Below, one piece after another: positions 17,610 through 20,910 of a stretch of DNA of 20,910 nucleotides. The position numbers and the translations under genes were made by a program. The DNA lies in NCBI GenBank assembly GCA_046049705.1, contig JBJOQZ010000048.1, forward strand, positions 1 to 20,910. The letters are read 5' to 3'. Source of the DNA: DALYDD01 sp046049705. Lineage in GTDB: Bacteria; Patescibacteriota; Minisyncoccia; Phycocordibacterales; CAIZLB01. The notes under the pieces are model-generated. The model made no database searches, was not told where the DNA came from, and worked only from the letters and a program-made list of their open reading frames with translations. The stretch's first letter is position 1; the number at the start of each line of letters is the position of its first letter.

Positions 17610-18374
17610 ATGAATCCACCTCGAGTAATCAGGATGATATCAATTTGTATCACCTTATTTCTTGTTTCTGCTCCCATAATTGGCTATAGCTATGTAATGG
17701 GCAGTGGCGCATATCGAATAGATTCAGATAGTGTTAATGTCGGAGGATTATCTTTTTCAACAAGTAGTAATTATTCGCTCGGATCCACTGTGGGTGAAAT
17801 CGCAACAGGGTATTCATCAAGTTCGATATACAGCATGAGTGCAGGGTATTGGACACCGGATGATATTTATATTTCAATCTCTTCTCCTAGTGATACAAAC
17901 ATAGGTGCGATTAGTGGTCTTTTGGGTGGTGTAGGAAATGCATCTTCGACTTGGATCGTAACGACAAATAATCCAGATGGGTATCAGGTTAATGTAGTGG
18001 CGAGTACTGACCCAGCGATGAAGTCACCAATTGCAGGGATTGCAGATTATAATCCTGCGACTGCTGATCCAGATTATGCATTTACTGTCGCATCAAGTGA
18101 TGCAAGATTTGGTTTTTCGGTTGAAGGTGCACATACGACGGCACGATTTAAAGATAATGGCTCAAATTGTGGAGTCGGATCAAGTAATGCAGTAGATGCC
18201 TGCTGGGATGGTTTTTCGACCACTACAAAAGTGGTTGCAAGTTCTGGGTCAGGAAATCACCCATCAGGAACTGCAACAATTTTAAAATACCGCGTTGAAA
18301 TTGGAAATGCTTTTATACAAGAAGCATCTTCATTGTATGAAGCTTCTATCACTGTGACCGCAACTGCGTTATAA
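17610..18374 (+). CDS. Secreted WxL-like surface protein with SxxYxL head
   Basis: 254 aa. The signal peptide is about residues 1-25. A short head (about 28-85), DSDSVNVGGLSFSTSSNYSL, then STVGEIATGYSSSSIYSMSAGYW, is a motif repeated in many CPR surface proteins. The C-terminal ~170 residues start with ISISSPSDTNIGAI and match the protein at 15921: a Trp-x-Val segment STWIVTTNNPDGYQVNVVA, a long loop with two Cys, and the ending LYEASITVTATAL. The shared ending makes common descent clear. It probably sits on the cell surface beside the DUF916-like protein. Its stop codon overlaps the -10 box of the next gene. Confidence 0.75.
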   Translation: MNPPRVIRMISICITLFLVSAPIIGYSYVMGSGAYRIDSDSVNVGGLSFSTSSNYSLGSTVGEIATGYSSSSIYSMSAGYWTPDDIYISISSPSDTNIGAISGLLGGVGNASSTWIVTTNNPDGYQVNVVASTDPAMKSPIAGIADYNPATADPDYAFTVASSDARFGFSVEGAHTTARFKDNGSNCGVGSSNAVDACWDGFSTTTKVVASSGSGNHPSGTATILKYRVEIGNAFIQEASSLYEASITVTATAL

Positions 18375-18375
18375 T
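18370..18375 (+). promoter_or_regulatory. -10 box TATAAT giving a leaderless mRNA
   Basis: Consensus TATAAT overlapping the stop codon of the upstream gene, eight bases before the ATG at 18384. There is no Shine-Dalgarno sequence and no clear -35 box. Confidence 0.65.
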
Positions 18376-18383
18376 ATGCAGGT

Positions 18384-20090
18384 ATGCAGATCTTGCACTC
18401 GTTTTTTTTACATCGATTTCTTATTATTTTTTTATCCTGCATGTCTCTATGGGGAATCTATCCATATGCAACTGCAAGTGCAGAGTCAGTCAATGTTGAA
18501 TTATTAGTTGCTGTCTGCAACGCTAATCTTATCTGTGAAGATGTTATTGGTGAAAATTATGGTTCATGTCCTTCTGATTGTGAGGCACCTCCAGAGCCAC
18601 CTGCACCACCGGTAGTCACACCCAGTATTCCAGGTGCCCCAATGGGGAGTAGTGGATATACAAATACAACCATATTTACAAATATTCCTGCAATACAAAA
18701 CCCTCAAACACCAAATAATCAGAATAATTCAAATAATACCAATAATGGTTTTCCTGAAGGTATACAAACTAAACCTGATGCAGATTTGCCTAAGCAAGGT
18801 ATAAATGGGGTTATATCTATTGCCCCAGACACAAATCAAGTAACAGTATTATTTAAGACATATCTTCCATCTTTGCTCACCATTTCTTGGGGTAAAACAC
18901 CGACATATGAAATTGGGAGTAGTGCAGAAGTGAGTTATCGATCTAATTTTGCTACAAATATCCAGAATTTGGAGGCAGGAACAGTGTATTATTATAGGCT
19001 TGCTTTGCTCGATAGTATCGGGCGCACGATAGAATATGAGGGCCAATTTACTACAAGTAATCGGTTTGTTAAAGCTCCACTTCCGGTAGCTACAGATTTT
19101 CGTGCAAGACAAGGGTTGCAGGGTACAGGGATAGAGCTTACATGGAATATTGAATCGGCGCTCACTACATTGCAACAAGAATACGAGAGGACGATACAAG
19201 ATACTGATCCGAAAAATGATATGGCTGAGCCAAATATTTATGTGCGACTGGTCCGATCTGAATTTGGATTCCCGAAAGAACCGCTAGAGGGCAAGGTGAT
19301 TTATGAAGGAAGAGGCGAGCGTGTTTCTGATTTTGATGTGATAGACGATGAAAATTACTTTTATTCACTTTTTATCTTAAATCAAAAAGGGCAATATTCC
19401 TCACCAAATGTCATACGGTTGAGGTATAAAAATATAAAAGACACTCTGTCATCACAGCAAGGTGGTGTCGGTGCAAAAGATGCTAGCGGTACATATTATG
19501 ACCCACTTATAAAAGATAAAGATGCAGTTCCGCTTAAGGATCTCTTAGAAGCAGAAGAAAGGATGGGATATTGTGGCATCGCAGCAAATCTAAGACCTGT
19601 ATTTGATACAATTTCTGCATCAGATTCAATACAAAAGCAAGAAAAAAACATATTAATTCGTTTTTTGCAGGACAGGAAAGAGTTAGAAATCAAAAATGAG
19701 GTTGTAATAGGACATGATGGTGGTGCACTTACACTTCATGTGGAAGGTAGTCTTTTGAAGAAAGCAGAATATCTCCCTTTATGTCTTGTTTCGAATCAAA
19801 CAGGTAAGCAAAATCAATATCTCCTTTCACAAAATCAAGATGGTAGTTATGAGCTTATTTTACCGGCTTTTTTCCACAAATCAGGTACAAAAAATGATTA
19901 CCAATTCACTCTTGGGATGATAGAATATAAAGGTGAAGAAATGGTCTTGTTACGCGGAGAAATTCAGTTTGAAACAAGCCAAAATTCATCTTCGAGAACC
20001 TTTGTCCGATTCAGTATATTTTCGCTTATCGTAATCTTGGTGTTGCGCGCACGTAAGATTCTAAGTCTGCTGAAACTCTGGAACACATGA
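18384..20090 (+). CDS. Secreted Cys/Pro-rich protein with fibronectin-type domains and C-terminal anchor
   Basis: 568 aa. A signal peptide (about 1-33) is followed by a four-Cys motif, CNANLICEDVIGENYGSCPS-DC, of the C-x-D/E-G-E-N-x-x-x-C-P-S-D-C type common in exported archaeal and CPR proteins. A Pro-rich linker (about 67-80) and an Asn/Thr-rich stretch (about 95-125) come next. Residues about 140-225 form a fibronectin-III-like domain (VTVLFKTYLPSLLTISWG and LEAGTVYYYRLALLDSIGR). A second such region with YVRLVRSEFGFP and YFYSLFILNQKGQYS covers about 233-350. The rest is unassigned, ending in a membrane helix (about 543-558) and a basic tail. Probably a cell-surface protein anchored at its C-terminus. 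Confidence 0.82.
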   Translation: MQILHSFFLHRFLIIFLSCMSLWGIYPYATASAESVNVELLVAVCNANLICEDVIGENYGSCPSDCEAPPEPPAPPVVTPSIPGAPMGSSGYTNTTIFTNIPAIQNPQTPNNQNNSNNTNNGFPEGIQTKPDADLPKQGINGVISIAPDTNQVTVLFKTYLPSLLTISWGKTPTYEIGSSAEVSYRSNFATNIQNLEAGTVYYYRLALLDSIGRTIEYEGQFTTSNRFVKAPLPVATDFRARQGLQGTGIELTWNIESALTTLQQEYERTIQDTDPKNDMAEPNIYVRLVRSEFGFPKEPLEGKVIYEGRGERVSDFDVIDDENYFYSLFILNQKGQYSSPNVIRLRYKNIKDTLSSQQGGVGAKDASGTYYDPLIKDKDAVPLKDLLEAEERMGYCGIAANLRPVFDTISASDSIQKQEKNILIRFLQDRKELEIKNEVVIGHDGGALTLHVEGSLLKKAEYLPLCLVSNQTGKQNQYLLSQNQDGSYELILPAFFHKSGTKNDYQFTLGMIEYKGEEMVLLRGEIQFETSQNSSSRTFVRFSIFSLIVILVLRARKILSLLKLWNT

Positions 20091-20910
20091 TGCATTTGTA
20101 CCTCAGAACAATGAACATACTCAAAAACAAACTAATATCTGCAAAAAAAACCTTTGCGGTTATTTTTGTTTTTACAATTATGGTTTTGGTTGGAGTACTT
20201 GGTACGCTTGCAATCTCATCTGTACAAGATGTATTTGCTGCTATCAATAAGCAAATCAACTATCAAGGTAAGCTTACAAACACATCTGGCGTTGCGGTAT
20301 CAGACGGTACGTACAATATGGAGTTTAAACTCTATACCGTTTCATCGGGAGGTTCACCGCTTTGGACTGAGACGAGAACAAGTGGTGACAAGGTTCAGGT
20401 TACAAACGGACTTTTTTCAGTGCTTCTCGGTGAAGTAAGTTCTCTCTCTGGTGTTGATTTTAATCAAACTATTTATCTTGGTGTAAATATCGGAGGAACA
20501 AGTACACCATCTTGGGACGGTGAAATGACTCCAAGAAAAAAACTTGGAGCGGTACCAGCGGCGATAGTGGCTGAAACTCTCAATGGCCTGTATTCATCTC
20601 AGTTTTTCAGAAGTGATGCCACAAATGCGACAAGTTCAGCACAAGCATTTTTTAGAGTGCAACAGTCTGGTGCAGGGCCTATCGCAGAATTTGTCGGTGC
20701 AGCAAGCACCACAGTCTTTACAGTCACAAGTGGTGGCAATGTTGGGATTGGTACTACATCACCTAGCTCAAAGCTATCAGTTGCAGGAGACATAAACCTC
20801 ACCGGAGCATTGCGGGCAAATGGAAATGCTGGTACTGCAGGCATGGTCCTCCAAACTACAGGTACTGGAGTACAGTGGGTAGCCACATCGTCTCTTGGTA
20901 TTTCTGGTGG
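20087..20910 (+). CDS. Secreted surface fibre protein, paralogue of the 9701 gene (3' end outside window)
   Basis: At least 274 codons, open at the window end. ATG at 20087 and 20090 overlap the upstream stop (ATGATG over TGA 20088-20090), which suggests translational coupling; a third in-frame ATG is at 20111. A signal peptide ends near DVFA. Then NKQINYQGKLTNTSGVAVSD, VQVTNGLFSVLLGEV and GVDFNQTIYLGVNI match, motif for motif, the start of the 967-aa protein. A G-N-V-G-I-G-T repeat (20735-20776) and GALRANGNAGTAGMVLQTTG also match it closely. An S74 domain can be expected further downstream but is not in view. Likely an adhesin-like fibre. Function inferred. Confidence 0.85.
   Translation, partial: MMHLYLRTMNILKNKLISAKKTFAVIFVFTIMVLVGVLGTLAISSVQDVFAAINKQINYQGKLTNTSGVAVSDGTYNMEFKLYTVSSGGSPLWTETRTSGDKVQVTNGLFSVLLGEVSSLSGVDFNQTIYLGVNIGGTSTPSWDGEMTPRKKLGAVPAAIVAETLNGLYSSQFFRSDATNATSSAQAFFRVQQSGAGPIAEFVGAASTTVFTVTSGGNVGIGTTSPSSKLSVAGDINLTGALRANGNAGTAGMVLQTTGTGVQWVATSSLGISG

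Overview
The window looks like part of a small, AT-rich genome from the Candidate Phyla Radiation, most probably a parcubacterium (Patescibacteria). The reasons are a 16S rRNA with Patescibacteria-like changes at 'universal' sites, a self-splicing intron inside the 23S rRNA, rRNA genes that are not in one operon, and many secreted or surface proteins of kinds common in these genomes. I cannot place it more finely from sequence alone.

Layout. 1-1881 is the 3' part of a 23S rRNA gene, interrupted at 991-1588 by a 598-nt group I intron at the position equivalent to E. coli 2593. A 5S rRNA (about 1945-2051) and a strong terminator follow. 2159-4086 holds a membrane-anchored Cys-motif protein and an FtsW/RodA-family lipid II polymerase. 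4154-6655 holds a divergent pair, a GT4 glycosyltransferase (- strand) and a polyprenyl-phosphate sugar phosphotransferase (+ strand), that share one palindromic -10 region. 6671-8964 is secD-secF, and 9097-9615 a small one-helix membrane protein. 9701-13681 holds a 967-aa surface protein with a C-terminal S74 intramolecular chaperone, followed by a secreted/membrane protein. A strong promoter and a leader of about 300 nt precede a stand-alone 16S rRNA (about 14031-15528), which is flanked by a processing stem and followed by a probable terminator. 15921-18374 holds two paralogous WxL-like secreted proteins around a membrane-anchored DUF916-like protein. 18384-20090 is a Cys/Pro-rich fibronectin-type protein. 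The window ends inside a second surface protein, a paralogue of the 9701 gene.

How it fits together. Much of the window concerns the cell envelope: wall synthesis (RodA), surface polysaccharide (GT4 and sugar transferase), the SecDF export motor, and a set of exported proteins that would depend on Sec.

The most unusual signal concerns translation. The 16S gene has an intact helix 45, but the tail after it lacks the anti-Shine-Dalgarno CCUCC. No protein gene has a properly spaced Shine-Dalgarno sequence. Five genes have a -10 box only 7-9 nt before the ATG, which predicts leaderless mRNAs; two others (2920 and 20087) overlap the upstream stop codon. Together this suggests a lineage that initiates translation without SD:anti-SD pairing.
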